A stretch of 64,000 nucleotides of DNA from Spirosoma endbachense (GTDB lineage: Bacteria > Bacteroidota > Bacteroidia > Cytophagales > Spirosomataceae). The DNA is taken from positions 4,095,715-4,159,714 of the forward strand of contig NZ_CP045997.1 of NCBI RefSeq assembly GCF_010233585.1. The letters run 5' to 3'. Positions within the stretch are counted from its first letter, which is position 1. Each line of letters starts with the position of its first letter. Shown one piece after another: positions 53,977 to 62,540 of this stretch. A model generated the notes under the pieces. It was not told the origin of the DNA. It ran no database searches and saw only the letters and a list, made by a program, of their open reading frames with translations. The translations under genes were made by a program, and so were the position numbers.

Positions 53977-54004
53977 AAAAGCACCTTATAAACTGTGGTG
54001 TTTT
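53977..54004 (+). terminator. Terminator of cassette 2
   Basis: AAAAGCACC pairs with GGTGTTTT (one G-T pair), loop of about 12 bases, about 20 bp after the permease stop. Related in sequence and position to the terminator of cassette 1. Confidence 0.6.
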
Positions 54005-54170
54005 ATCCTACTGGCAAGAGAGACGTTTCAAACAGGACCCTTTGACAACCACTATGGCCAATAGTTGAACGTGAGTTATCCTTTGAGAGGGCTAATATTA
54101 ATTATCGGTCTATCGATCAGCCATCTGGCCAGACAACAAAATACCCCGCTCAACGTAAAGTCAAACGGGG

Positions 54171-54419
54171 CTACCACTTATTTACATACTGGTATCTCAA
54201 TACCACAATAATCCTTGCCGACACCGCCAGTAGGGATTCGACAAGCGGGGCACCTTCGTATACCTGACCGCATAGGTAGTCGCTTAGGGAATGTAGCCAG
54301 CCCAAATTTATTCGTTGGTACGCCTGATCGACTAGTAGATTAATGCAGGAGCGAGTCGATTGCCTGGAGACAGAAAACTCAGAGTGTAGGCTACTCGCGG
54401 AGAAAAAAAACACAGTCAA
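54171..54419 (-). CDS. Doubtful small ORF (82 aa)
   Basis: A frame with ATG start, MTVFFFSASSLHSEFSVSRQ, no domain, and an unusual composition (Ser, Leu, Tyr rich). The run F-F-F-S comes from an A-tract. It sits between two hairpins downstream of convergent genes and is probably not coding. Confidence 0.2.
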   Translation of the reverse strand: MTVFFFSASSLHSEFSVSRQSTRSCINLLVDQAYQRINLGWLHSLSDYLCGQVYEGAPLVESLLAVSARIIVVLRYQYVNKW

Positions 54420-54421
54420 TT

Positions 54422-54465
54422 ACCCTCAACTGTGGTCTATGACGACACAGCCAACGGTTGAGGGT
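54422..54465 (-). terminator. Hairpin downstream of the exported DJ-1 gene
   Basis: ACCCTCAAC and GTTGAGGGT pair over 9 bp across a loop of about 26 bases, 16 bp after the stop of the minus-strand gene. A T8 run follows about 15 bases later in that direction. Confidence 0.5.
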
Positions 54466-54480
54466 GTTGATTAGTAATGA

Positions 54481-55347
54481 CTATTTATTCTCGGTCGCCA
54501 CTTTACCCGCTTGCTTGACGATTAATCCTTCCTCCGGCTTCCACTTATCATACTCCATGTAGCGAGCTGTTTGGATTGCTACAGCCTGCCCTTTTAATTT
54601 CGCAACTACATGCAGGGCCCCATCAATACCCGCCGATACACCCGCCGTTGTGATGATTTGTCCATTGTCGACAAATCGAGTATTACGCAGAATCTCGGCT
54701 TTAGGCGTTGCCCGTTGCAGCGGCTCAATGTAGGAATGAAACGTAGTGGCCTGCTTACCATCCAGCAGTCCCGCTTTGGCCAGCAGCCCGGCGCCCGTAC
54801 AAACCGACAGCATGACCTCAGCTTGGGTTGCCGAGTTTTTTATCCAGTCAATGAGCGCCTTATTCTCGATGAATGGACCGGTATTACCGCCTGGTAAAAC
54901 CACAATGTCAGGCTTGGGGCAGTCGGTCAGGCTATACGTTGGCGTTATCTTAATGAATCCCTGACTGATGATTGGCTCTTTGGAGAGCGACACCGTGTAG
55001 ACATTGAATCCTTCCGTAGAAGCAAAGACCTCACTGGGGCCCGCAAAATCCAGAATTTCTACGCCATTGTGTATAAAAATGGCCACATTCCGCTTGTTGA
55101 CTTGCTTTAGGATTTGCGCCTGGGAGTCCAGCATGGTATCGTTGGGTTGGACAAGAGGCATGCCACCATCCAGGTCGCTGACGGGCTTTTCGTGCCATTC
55201 AAGATCACATATATTGCCGGAGGGCTCGCCGGAATACGCCATAAGGTTTTCTTTAGGAATCACTTTCTGCGCCAAAAGTGGGCTACCTGCAGCGACCAGC
55301 CAACCGGCAACGAGCAGGTGAAAACGGTAACGGAAGTTGAAGTTCAT
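54481..55347 (-). CDS. Exported DJ-1/PfpI family protein
   Basis: A 288-residue protein from the ATG giving MNFNFRYRFHLLVAGWLVAAG (signal peptide, cleaved near LLAQ); a longer frame upstream overlaps the regulator gene. Residues about 80-265 form the DJ-1/PfpI domain: VAIFIHNGVEILDFAGPSEVFAS, DIVVLPGGNTGPF and the nucleophile-elbow cysteine in MLSVCTGAGLLAKAGLLDG, then TTFHS and ITTAGVSAGIDGALHVVAKLKG. It starts 4 bp after the stop of the GlxA-type regulator gene, so they are one operon. The domain is a paralogue of the sensor half of that regulator. Possible roles: isonitrile hydratase-like or amidase activity outside the cytoplasm (inference). Confidence 0.9.
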   Translation of the reverse strand: MNFNFRYRFHLLVAGWLVAAGSPLLAQKVIPKENLMAYSGEPSGNICDLEWHEKPVSDLDGGMPLVQPNDTMLDSQAQILKQVNKRNVAIFIHNGVEILDFAGPSEVFASTEGFNVYTVSLSKEPIISQGFIKITPTYSLTDCPKPDIVVLPGGNTGPFIENKALIDWIKNSATQAEVMLSVCTGAGLLAKAGLLDGKQATTFHSYIEPLQRATPKAEILRNTRFVDNGQIITTAGVSAGIDGALHVVAKLKGQAVAIQTARYMEYDKWKPEEGLIVKQAGKVATENK

Positions 55348-55351
55348 AGGC

Positions 55352-56320
55352 TTATGAATGGGTTGAAATAAATAATTTGGGGCTGTTTTTAGGTTCGTCT
55401 TTCTGCCAGATTCGGCGTAGCTGGCGGGCATCCTGAAAACCACACTTCTCGGCAATAGCTTCCATGGTCATACCCGGATTATGCCGTAGGGTACGGGCCA
55501 GTTCAAGTCGTAGCAGCGTGGTATAATCATGAATGGAGATCCCAGTCTCTTTCCGAAACGTTCGGGTTAGGTTGCGGGTACTCATACCGGCCACCTCAGC
55601 CAGTTCGTCTAACGTGGCCTTTGTTTTCAGATTGGCAATCAGCCAGTCCTGCAACTGGTGAACAGCCACGTTCATGTGGTTGCGGTAATCGAGGTAAACG
55701 CTTTTCTGTGAATGCTCGGGGCCGCGACGTAAATACACGACTAGCTCGCGGGCTATCTTCGAAGCGAACAGTGGCCCTTGCTGCTCTTCCAGAATCGCCA
55801 GCGCCAGGTCAATACCGGCCGTTATCCCCGCGCTGGTAAAGATGCCGCCATCGTTTACGAATAATCGATCGTGCTGGGTAACGATCCGTGGGTAAGTCGT
55901 TTGCAGTTCGTCAACGCGCTTCCAGTGGGTAGTGCATTTTCGACCATCCAGCAGGCCAGTCTGGGCCACTACAAACGCCCCCGTACAAACGGAGCATATC
56001 AGAACGCCCAGGCGGTGTTGCTTGCGGAGCCAGGCCATGAAATCTTGCTCCGCTCTAAATTCGGCTGATCGGATATAGGCCATGTCCATCCCCGGTATAA
56101 AGATCAGATCGCCGGATTGAGTCTGCACCTCCGTAAAGTGCTGCACAGGCCCCATAGCCAAGCCTGCTGAGCTGGTAATCTGGTTTTGGAAGGAGCAATA
56201 CCGTAATTGATAGGGAGCCCCATACTCAACGGCTTCGTAAAAAACCTGAACTGGTCCCGTCAGATCCAAAACGTGTACATACGGGGGTACAACAAAAATG
56301 ACTTGCTGAATTGGCGACAT
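55352..56320 (-). CDS. GlxA family AraC-type transcriptional regulator with DJ-1/PfpI sensor domain
   Basis: A 322-residue protein: DJ-1/PfpI domain about 5-185 (FVVPPYVHVLDLTGPVQVFYEA, and the conserved cysteine in LICSVCTGAFVVAQTGLLDG), and a C-terminal AraC helix-turn-helix pair about 215-310 (TLDELAEVAGMSTRNLTRTFRKETG, then TMEAIAEKCGFQDARQLRRIW). GlxA-type regulators bind a small ligand in the DJ-1 domain and activate nearby catabolic genes. The only co-transcribed gene is the exported DJ-1 protein, which may act on the same or a related molecule. Confidence 0.94.
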   Translation of the reverse strand: MSPIQQVIFVVPPYVHVLDLTGPVQVFYEAVEYGAPYQLRYCSFQNQITSSAGLAMGPVQHFTEVQTQSGDLIFIPGMDMAYIRSAEFRAEQDFMAWLRKQHRLGVLICSVCTGAFVVAQTGLLDGRKCTTHWKRVDELQTTYPRIVTQHDRLFVNDGGIFTSAGITAGIDLALAILEEQQGPLFASKIARELVVYLRRGPEHSQKSVYLDYRNHMNVAVHQLQDWLIANLKTKATLDELAEVAGMSTRNLTRTFRKETGISIHDYTTLLRLELARTLRHNPGMTMEAIAEKCGFQDARQLRRIWQKDEPKNSPKLFISTHS

Positions 56321-56809
56321 GGGATAGCTGAGTCAGGGCGTAAAAGTAGCGGATACTCGGCGTTCAAACGAGCCAAACATCGGACATTTTGGGCCAAAAA
56401 CTAAACGGCTCGGCTAACCCTCCTGGGTGCCCATTTAAGAGAAGCCGATCAAATTGAGCAAGTTGTTGAATTTTAGCGAATGGGAATTGCGGTGTTGATC
56501 TTTTCTGATCGGTGGACTGTGATGACACAATAGAACGAGTGAATCTTTACAAACCTATTCCCCAGATAGCACCGAGTCTACCTACCCGTTTTGTATTGAT
56601 AAAAGCTATGAGTGCCACCGAACACTAAAACAGCAATTGTCTACCCAAAAAAAAAGTGAGATCTCCAGAAAAATGACAAATAAATGCAAAAAAGCCATGC
56701 TTGATCCGTCTGACCCAGGGCCGTTGCGATTCGTTAGGAGAGGCTATCTTAAACTCCGTTTGTAGCAGCTCCTTCATGTTCAATACTCTCACGACCCATA
56801 ATCGATCAT
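56321..56809. other. Intergenic stretch, no gene seen
   Basis: About 490 bp upstream of the GlxA-type gene and downstream of the beta-barrel gene. No supported frame; a short A-run (AAAAAAAAAGTG near 56647) is the only feature of note. Confidence 0.45.
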
Positions 56810-57541
56810 TTACAATCGACAGCCCAGACTGACAGACAACTGTTGACCTTTTGGGGATGAACCATCCGTATAGATCGTCTGTAAGCCTTGATGATAAATA
56901 ACATCGAGTGTGATCGGCCCCACATGAATGCCGCCCCCACCAAGAGCATTGTAGGTTGACCGACGAAGGGAAGTCCCTCCGGGGGAATTGGGCGGATAAT
57001 CAGCCGAGATTAAAGTCGTTACCTCAGCACCAACCTGGAGGTGTAGACCCGCTTTTTTTCCAAAACGAAGACCCAGATAGGTTGGAAAGACGAGTAGGTT
57101 TTGCTTAATCTCGTCATAATCCGGCCCAGCAGGTGGGATACTTGTCGGGAGTGGATTGGGGAGTAGACTATACGGAGTCGTTAGGTTTCGGTATTCTACC
57201 CCCAGTTGCCAGAACAACGTTCCGCCTGTACGACCGTAGACACCCGCTTGCCAACCTGAGAAACTCGTTTCACTAATGGCTGGATTGGTCTGAGCCCAAT
57301 TTAAGCCCCCATACAAGCCAAAATAACCCGTATTCCACTGTCTTGGTGGTTTGGATGCCGTCAACATTTTCGCCGGGTTCTGACTAGCGTTTCGGGCAAT
57401 CATCTGTAGCCATCGCGCCTTTGGCATATCTCGATTGACAGAGGTCGAATACAATGATTTCGTCTGACAATAGGTGGGTTGATGTACCGCGAAAAGCCGG
57501 GTAGGAAGCAGGCACAAAAAAATCAGGAAAGCTGTCCGCAT
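56810..57541 (-). CDS. Outer membrane beta-barrel-like exported protein
   Basis: A 243-residue protein: signal peptide 1-18 (MRTAFLIFLCLLPTRLFA), a variable linker to about residue 75, then repeated amphipathic strands with aromatic and glycine turns. Examples are NTGYFGLYGGLNWAQTNP, SGWQAGVYGRTGGTLFWQLGVEYRNL, LVFPTYLGLRFGKKAGLHLQVGAEV and THLDVIYHQGLQ-type strands, ending QQLSVSLGCRL. This pattern fits the PorT-like / outer membrane protein beta-barrel families of Bacteroidota. No specific function known. Confidence 0.7.
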   Translation of the reverse strand: MRTAFLIFLCLLPTRLFAVHQPTYCQTKSLYSTSVNRDMPKARWLQMIARNASQNPAKMLTASKPPRQWNTGYFGLYGGLNWAQTNPAISETSFSGWQAGVYGRTGGTLFWQLGVEYRNLTTPYSLLPNPLPTSIPPAGPDYDEIKQNLLVFPTYLGLRFGKKAGLHLQVGAEVTTLISADYPPNSPGGTSLRRSTYNALGGGGIHVGPITLDVIYHQGLQTIYTDGSSPKGQQLSVSLGCRL

Positions 57542-57703
57542 GCGGTTAATTGGTTGATGGATTTAGCCGTATTTTACCCTGATCCCCCATTGCGGGTCTA
57601 GTAAAATCAGTTATGGAAGAGGACTACTTGACAAACCTTATAGCAGCCCGGATGGTATATGGGCATCCCAGGCCATTTAGTGATTAACTAGACCGATTTG
57701 TCC

Positions 57704-57740
57704 CTCTTTCCCAACAAAGGTAGGCTTTGTTGGGAAAGAG
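57704..57740 (-). terminator. Perfect 16-bp hairpin after the GNAT gene
   Basis: CTCTTTCCCAACAAAG and CTTTGTTGGGAAAGAG are exact complements with a 5-base loop, 7 bp past the stop of the GNAT gene. There is no clear T-run, but the location fits a transcription stop. It is one of several unusually long perfect hairpins in this window. Confidence 0.65.
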
Positions 57741-57747
57741 TAAAGTT

Positions 57748-58299
57748 TCAGGCGATATCAGCCCGAATCAATGAGAACAGAATAGCATCCTGCAAGTCAA
57801 TCCCCACCAGCAGACGCTGTCGTAGCAGTCCCTCACGGGTGGCACCGGCTGCCAGGGCCGTTCGTTGGCTGGCCAGGTTATCCGGTACCACTAAAATTTC
57901 AAGGCGGTTCAGTTCAGCCAAATCAGCAAAGGCAGCCAGTGCCAGCTGGCGGGTGGCCTGACTGGCCAGTCCCTGCCCCTGACGCGAAGGACGCACCCAG
58001 TAACCCAGGTTATAAAAACCATGCACCCGATTAGGCTGATTCAAGCCAATGCCTCCGCAAAGTTCTGACGTCCGGGCATCCAGCAGCGCGAAGTTGAAGG
58101 CTGTCCCATCCTGCCAATCCCTCTCGCACTGAGCGATGAACTGCTCACTGTCAGCTACTGCATAATCAGGATGACACCAGCGCGCATAGCGGGTAAACAG
58201 CGGTGAACAGGATGCCCTGGCGGCTTCAAACAACAATGGGATAAACCCCGGCTCATATTTCCGTAATACAACCGGGCCCGCTAAAATTTCAGGTCTCAT
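57748..58299 (-). CDS. GNAT family N-acetyltransferase (RimJ/RimL-like)
   Basis: A 183-residue protein with the acetyltransferase fold: MRPEILAGPVVLRKYEPGFIP start, ALLDARTSELCGGIGLNQ, the strand-loop NLGYWVRPSRQGQGLASQATRQLAL containing the acetyl-CoA-binding (R/Q)xxGx(G/A) loop RQGQGLA, and LEILVVPDNLASQRTALAAGATREGLLRQR. This layout matches the RimJ/RimL-type group that acetylates amino groups of proteins or small molecules; substrate unknown. Stand-alone gene. Confidence 0.9.
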   Translation of the reverse strand: MRPEILAGPVVLRKYEPGFIPLLFEAARASCSPLFTRYARWCHPDYAVADSEQFIAQCERDWQDGTAFNFALLDARTSELCGGIGLNQPNRVHGFYNLGYWVRPSRQGQGLASQATRQLALAAFADLAELNRLEILVVPDNLASQRTALAAGATREGLLRQRLLVGIDLQDAILFSLIRADIA

Positions 58300-58864
58300 A
58301 AAGGGGCCCAGTGAATAGATGGGGCAAGCAGTTCACAGTTGAACAGAACAATTTCATAACCGAAGAAGTCAAAAAAACTGCCAAACTGCCTGCTGATCTA
58401 GAACGGTTATGAAGAGTTTCATAGACAGCGATTGACTAACCTTGAATCGGGTTGTGGTCAATCCGTTATGAATTGCCAAGGTAATGATAAAACCATTTTC
58501 CGTCCATAAAAAAAGCCAGCCAACCGACAATGGGTTGGTCACAAGAGCCTATGGTAAATCCGTTTTGCAGTCCGGGAAGTTATGCTCAAGACAGACCCGG
58601 GTGTAGGCGAGTATGTGATAACAGTCTATCCTTCTGGCTTTTGCGCCATATAATCAAAATAATATATTGATCATCTGTAGATAAATGATCGGGCTTCATT
58701 TTTACATACTTTCACCTAATTTTCTGATTACTACTTCCTTAACTCAATCTACGTATAGAACATTTCTTCTTGATAACTCAATGTTTTTTCTAAGCAGGTA
58801 TTGATTTCTTTAAGTATTATTTGGTAGTCTATCCTGGGTAGGGGCCAGTCTGTATAAACCCACT
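58300..58864. other. Intergenic stretch, no gene seen
   Basis: About 560 bp with no supported frame. A small stem (CCAACC...GGGTTGG near 58518-58537) follows an A-tract. It lies between the GNAT gene start and a pseudogene. Confidence 0.45.
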
Positions 58865-59475
58865 ATGGGTACTGACCGAGCAGTGAGCTTCACCATTCTA
58901 TCGGGGGTGCAGGTCTATGGGGGGTATAACGGTAATGGACCTCACCGGATACGCGCACTAGTTTCCCTTACAGTACGACTTTCTCCGTTAACATCGGCGA
59001 TCAGGCTACCAATACCGACAACGCCTATCATGTAGTTGTCATGACCAACGCTAGTGCCCAAATGCGGCTGGATAGCCTGGTTATTACCCCAGGTAATGCC
59101 AATGGCACTTCTGTCAGTGGCTTTGCCGCTTGAGGAGGCATTTATAATAGAGGGTCACAAGCGGGTAACAGTTGCAACCCAACACTGGCCAACCTGAGCC
59201 TGATCGCCAACTCAGCCACCTCTGGAGGAGGTCTGAATAACTTTGGTACTTTAAACGGCAATAGCAGTCCTGTATTGATCAATGTCAGCTTTCGGGCTAG
59301 CTCTGCTTCACAGCGACCTGTTCGGTGGGTAACTGCACCAGTCCGCAAGCCGCTCCGGTCAGGTTGCAGATCCTACCTGACGCGGATTGACTGGAACGGG
59401 TGAGTGAAGGGGCAAATCCTCTTGCAGCTCCATACTGCTACCGAGCACCAGAAAGTGAGGCTCCTGAAACCAAAG
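58865..59475 (+). pseudogene. Beta-helix/polymorphic-repeat T9SS protein pseudogene
   Basis: The plus strand encodes SFTILSGVQVYGGYNGNGP, then after a frameshift TFSVNIGDQATNTDNAYHVV, LVITPGNANGTSVSGFAA, a TGA, GGIYNRGSQAGNSCNPTLANLSLIANSATSGGGLNNFG and SSPVLINVSF. These are typical of chlamydia-type polymorphic / right-handed beta-helix proteins secreted in Bacteroidota. After a further break it ends with VKGQILLQLHTATEHQKVRLLKP, a T9SS sorting-domain tail almost the same as that of the pseudogene ending at 44304. The normal stop is also lost. Clearly a shrunken remnant. Confidence 0.8.
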
Positions 59476-59480
59476 TGTGT

Positions 59481-59541
59481 ATTAATTTTCAATGAAAACG
59501 CCCGGTCACGAGCTGGCCGGGCGTTTTCATTGAAAATTAAT
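59481..59541 (+). terminator. Terminator-like perfect 25-bp inverted repeat
   Basis: Arms 59481-59505 and 59517-59541 are exact complements around an 11-base loop. The core AAAACGCCCGG / CCGGGCGTTTT is a standard intrinsic terminator, and the perfect pairing extends 14 more bases outward (ATTAATTTTCAATG). It sits right after the sorting-domain end of the beta-helix pseudogene. Confidence 0.85.
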
Positions 59542-59767
59542 CACCTGTATTTCTGCACTTCATACTTTTGGGGCGTCGTTAAATAGAGTGGATATAGATC
59601 AGCCAATGTCTGGTTCCACCTCTGACTGGACGTTTTTGCGAATACGGATCTGATTCATCAGACAACGGCATCTGGTCAAAGGTCTGTCCACTAGCCCACT
59701 AAATGCCTCTTTTGTAGTGATTATGATGAACTGCCTGTTTTGGTCATGTAGTTAACTACCAGCCACT

Positions 59768-59938
59768 ATGACAATAATGACGGGCTGGGCCAACCTTACC
59801 GCTTTCTGCTTGACCCTCTCCCTGCTCTTTTTAGGTCATGCCCTGTTAACCGTTGACCAGTCCGCCCGGCGTTTGCTGCGGGTAAAGATGGGTAGGATTC
59901 TCCTCCTTCTAGCAGTCCTGTTTCACGCCCTGGGGTAG
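59768..59938 (+). CDS. Possible small membrane protein (56 aa)
   Basis: Found by direct translation: MTIMTGWANLTAFCLTLSLL, FLGHALLTVDQSARRLLRVKM, then GRILLLLAVLFHALG. Two hydrophobic helices flank a basic loop (RRLLRVKMGR), following the positive-inside rule. No family recognised; not confirmed by any neighbour. Confidence 0.4.
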   Translation: MTIMTGWANLTAFCLTLSLLFLGHALLTVDQSARRLLRVKMGRILLLLAVLFHALG

Positions 59939-60420
59939 ATGCCAGAGTTGACGGGAAGCAAATAAGTGAACAGTACTAAGCGATCGGTATGGGAACGAGC
60001 CGAGATTCCGTCCTGCCTTCCTGGAGATGACCCGGCATTAGAGAGGTACAAATTCGCCATTCACTTAGCAATCAGGGGTGATTTTTTACCTTTTTGATAC
60101 TAGTCGGCCGAATGGCTTTGTCTATCCCTCGAGCGCTCTTCAAGTCTTCCCGAGGTTAAATGTCATTGGCAAAGCCCATGACTTACTATATTGGCCTGTT
60201 ATGGCCGAACTCGCTTTCAAATGGATCAGGGTATAGGTAATACGGACCATCCTTAAATTCAATCGTTGAGGGGTTACTCACAAATTAACCTGCCTACTTT
60301 GGGCGAAGGAACAACGAGTCGGGTACAGGCTACAGTAGTAGAAAACCTATACCCCCATCGTTCTATTAAAGAACTAACCGGATAGCAGCCACTTGTTACG
60401 ACCCGAACCCATACTGCCTT
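59939..60420. other. Intergenic stretch, no gene seen
   Basis: About 480 bp with no supported frame, upstream of the acidic hypothetical protein gene. Confidence 0.45.
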
Positions 60421-61110
60421 ATGCCCCTAATCGACCTCAACCTAATTAGTAAGCTGGAGTCCCAGACAGACGTTGCCGAGAGTTTTGCCTTGAGTTGTTG
60501 TTATAATACCTCTGACGAATCTAATCTAAGCCCTGAACTTTTCATGGCCTGTATCAAACGGGCTAAACAAGCCAATGCCCTTTTTACGCATCTGGAAGGA
60601 ATATACAAAGCAAGCACTGACTTTGCCTCCGGCAACATTCAGCCCTACATTGAGGAGCATGAACATTATCGGGAAAGTGAAGATGATCCCGAATTTGATC
60701 CATTCGAGGAGCTATACAATCACTTTGAATCCGGTATGATTGATGATCTGCCCCCAACTATCGAGCAGTATCGGGAGCTATTAGACTTTCTTCACAACTT
60801 TGGCGAGTATCGGGAAAGATTGGATCGGGGCTTTACGGAGTCGTTTGGCTTTACGTCGTTGTATGTAATGCCCGACGAGGAGGGTAACGAGACGCTTTTT
60901 CCGCGTGAGGATCTCTCTGAGGACGAGATTAACAGGATTGACGCAAACCGGCAGATTGAAAGTATCAGTATTGAATACTGCCTGGATGGCTATAATGAGT
61001 TCTACACCCAATGCCTGGTACTAATCAAGACTTACCGCATCAGTGGAACGATTGAGACTTGTGCTAAGGACATACTAGCTCTATATTCGCCCTATGCCTA
61101 TTCTGAATAA
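60421..61110 (+). CDS. Acidic hypothetical protein (229 aa)
   Basis: A soluble, strongly acidic protein without leader or membrane helix. It starts MPLIDLNLISKLESQTDVAE and has an Asp/Glu-rich middle (EEHEHYRESEDDPEFDPFEELYNHFESG, about 78-105). A second half has predicted helices and ISIEYCLDGYNEFYTQCLVLIKTYRISG near the end. I do not recognise a family. Coding looks genuine: long frame, ATG start, and a long hairpin after it. Immunity-type and DNA-mimic proteins can be similarly acidic, but nothing here shows that. Confidence 0.7.
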   Translation: MPLIDLNLISKLESQTDVAESFALSCCYNTSDESNLSPELFMACIKRAKQANALFTHLEGIYKASTDFASGNIQPYIEEHEHYRESEDDPEFDPFEELYNHFESGMIDDLPPTIEQYRELLDFLHNFGEYRERLDRGFTESFGFTSLYVMPDEEGNETLFPREDLSEDEINRIDANRQIESISIEYCLDGYNEFYTQCLVLIKTYRISGTIETCAKDILALYSPYAYSE

Positions 61111-61188
61111 GCCATTGATGTACTATTCAACTGCGCTGAAGTGGCTAGGCTCCGCGCCCGCTCCCTCCAGTAATAACCGTTCCGAGTC

Positions 61189-61235
61189 CAGAAATAGTCC
61201 TTTCCGGGTTTAAAAGCCGGAAAGGACTATTTCTG
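61189..61235 (+). terminator. Perfect 19-bp hairpin
   Basis: Arms CAGAAATAGTCCTTTCCGG and CCGGAAAGGACTATTTCTG with a 9-base loop (61208-61216), about 78 bp after the acidic protein gene. No T-run follows directly. It belongs to the set of long perfect hairpins in this window. Confidence 0.6.
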
Positions 61236-61487
61236 CGAACGCCCGGTTTCGCAGTGAGCGGGCGTATTTTTGTATTGAGCCATCCTGAATTGTTGAATGT
61301 AGCGCTTTTCACGAGCTAAAGGGCGTAGTGGTTAAAATTCAACGATACCTAGATACTCATACCTTTAGTAGACCCTTCGAGCGATTTCATCCTGGCGCTA
61401 GAGCCGTTAAACTTCATAATTTAGTAACCGGCAAATCAAAAAAATCTGCCGAATTAGAGGTTTCAAAACCAAGCCATTGCTCCTGGG

Positions 61488-61616
61488 ATGTTTTGTCATT
61501 GGCTGAATGAGCTGATTAACTTACTAGGTGGTAACAGCCGATATGTTCACTATAAAGACCCACATAAAATCCACGGGCCATCCGTTAGAACAGGCCATTT
61601 CAGCGCTTCCAGATAA
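61488..61616 (+). CDS. Small ORF (42 aa) sharing a motif with the gene at 24622
   Basis: Direct translation gives MFCHWLNELINLLGGNSRYV then HYKDPHKIHGPSVRTGHFSASR. The first 22 residues match the small membrane protein at 24622 (HW.NEL.NLL.GNSRYVHY), but the C-terminal transmembrane helix is missing here. It could be a truncated paralogue or a related small protein. Confidence 0.4.
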   Translation: MFCHWLNELINLLGGNSRYVHYKDPHKIHGPSVRTGHFSASR

Positions 61617-61641
61617 GAGTGAGTAAACAACAGCAGACAGA

Positions 61642-62178
61642 ATGAAACTTCACGTATTTGGCGCATCAGGCTCTGGAGTCACTACCTTGGGGCATCGGCT
61701 CAGCCTACTGCTGAACACGCCTTACTTTGATACCGACTCCTACCACTGGGTACCTACCTATCCTCCCTTTACCATCAAGCGACCAGCCCATCAGCGACAC
61801 GCCTGGCTGGTGAGCGATTTAGCCAGGCAAAACAGCTGGATCTTAGGAGGCACCGTCTATAATTGGGGCGATTATTGGCGATCCGCTTTTGATCTGGCAG
61901 TTTACCTATGGATTCCCAAGGCGATTCGTCTGGAACGACTACACCAACGGGAACAGTCAAGAGGGGGGCTCGTGGGCATGGCGGCTGAACAGTCCAAGCT
62001 TTTCCTGGATTGGGCTGCTCAGTATGATGCTGGTGATTTGCCCGGTCGTAGCCGAGCCAGACATGATGCATGGATAGATCAGCTAAATTGTCCTGTGCTT
62101 CGGCTTGAAGGAGACATACGACTCGACGAGCGGGTAGAACTGGTCCAAAATAGAATTTCAAACCTAGATGCCCACTAA
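61642..62178 (+). CDS. P-loop NTPase, adenylate/shikimate kinase-like (FlaR/topology-modulation type)
   Basis: A 178-residue protein with a Walker A loop at the N-terminus (GASGSGVTTLG, residues 7-17), FDTDSYHWVPTYPPFTIKR (the acceptor-substrate region of this group), WILGGTVYNWGDYWRSAFDLAVYLWIP (Walker B-like strand), and a lid region REQSRGG. The usual GxxGxGK(S/T) lysine position reads Val-Thr-Thr (GSGVTT), i.e. the P-loop lysine is replaced by valine. That is known in some members of this adenylate-kinase-like group, but catalytic activity is uncertain. Function unknown. Confidence 0.8.
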   Translation: MKLHVFGASGSGVTTLGHRLSLLLNTPYFDTDSYHWVPTYPPFTIKRPAHQRHAWLVSDLARQNSWILGGTVYNWGDYWRSAFDLAVYLWIPKAIRLERLHQREQSRGGLVGMAAEQSKLFLDWAAQYDAGDLPGRSRARHDAWIDQLNCPVLRLEGDIRLDERVELVQNRISNLDAH

Positions 62179-62540
62179 CCTAAAGCCAGTGGCTGCTGCC
62201 CCGCTCCGTGGTGCGGCACCGGCAGCGCGGTTGCAAAAGTAAATAAGTTGTTCGGTGAGTCGAGAAGTAGTCACTATTTTTGACTAGTTTGAGTCAGAAA
62301 ACGGATGCCAAAAGGCTCATCACTATGCTGGTTCAGACTCTTGCAACAGCCACAGCACTTAAACACCCATTGAAAGTCCAAAGCTGAAGTATAAAAATAA
62401 TAAGTCACTTAAGGGTCATAACCTGTATGCCTTTTCTCAGATCTCTTGTTTAACACAAGTGTGATAAGTTGGGAAACCTATGGCCAGCAGGCGGGTCGTG
62501 CCCATTCCACGATGTTTATTCAGGTAAAAACGAAGAACCG
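62179..62540. other. Intergenic stretch with a GC-rich stem
   Basis: About 360 bp. Near 62192-62226 a GC-rich imperfect stem (GCTGCCCCGC ... GCGGCACCGGCAGC) could end transcription of the P-loop gene. Nothing else supported. Confidence 0.45.

Noticed and set aside
54171..54419. 82-codon minus-strand frame as a real gene
   Set aside because: Odd composition, no domain, lies between hairpins downstream of convergent genes; listed only with very low confidence.
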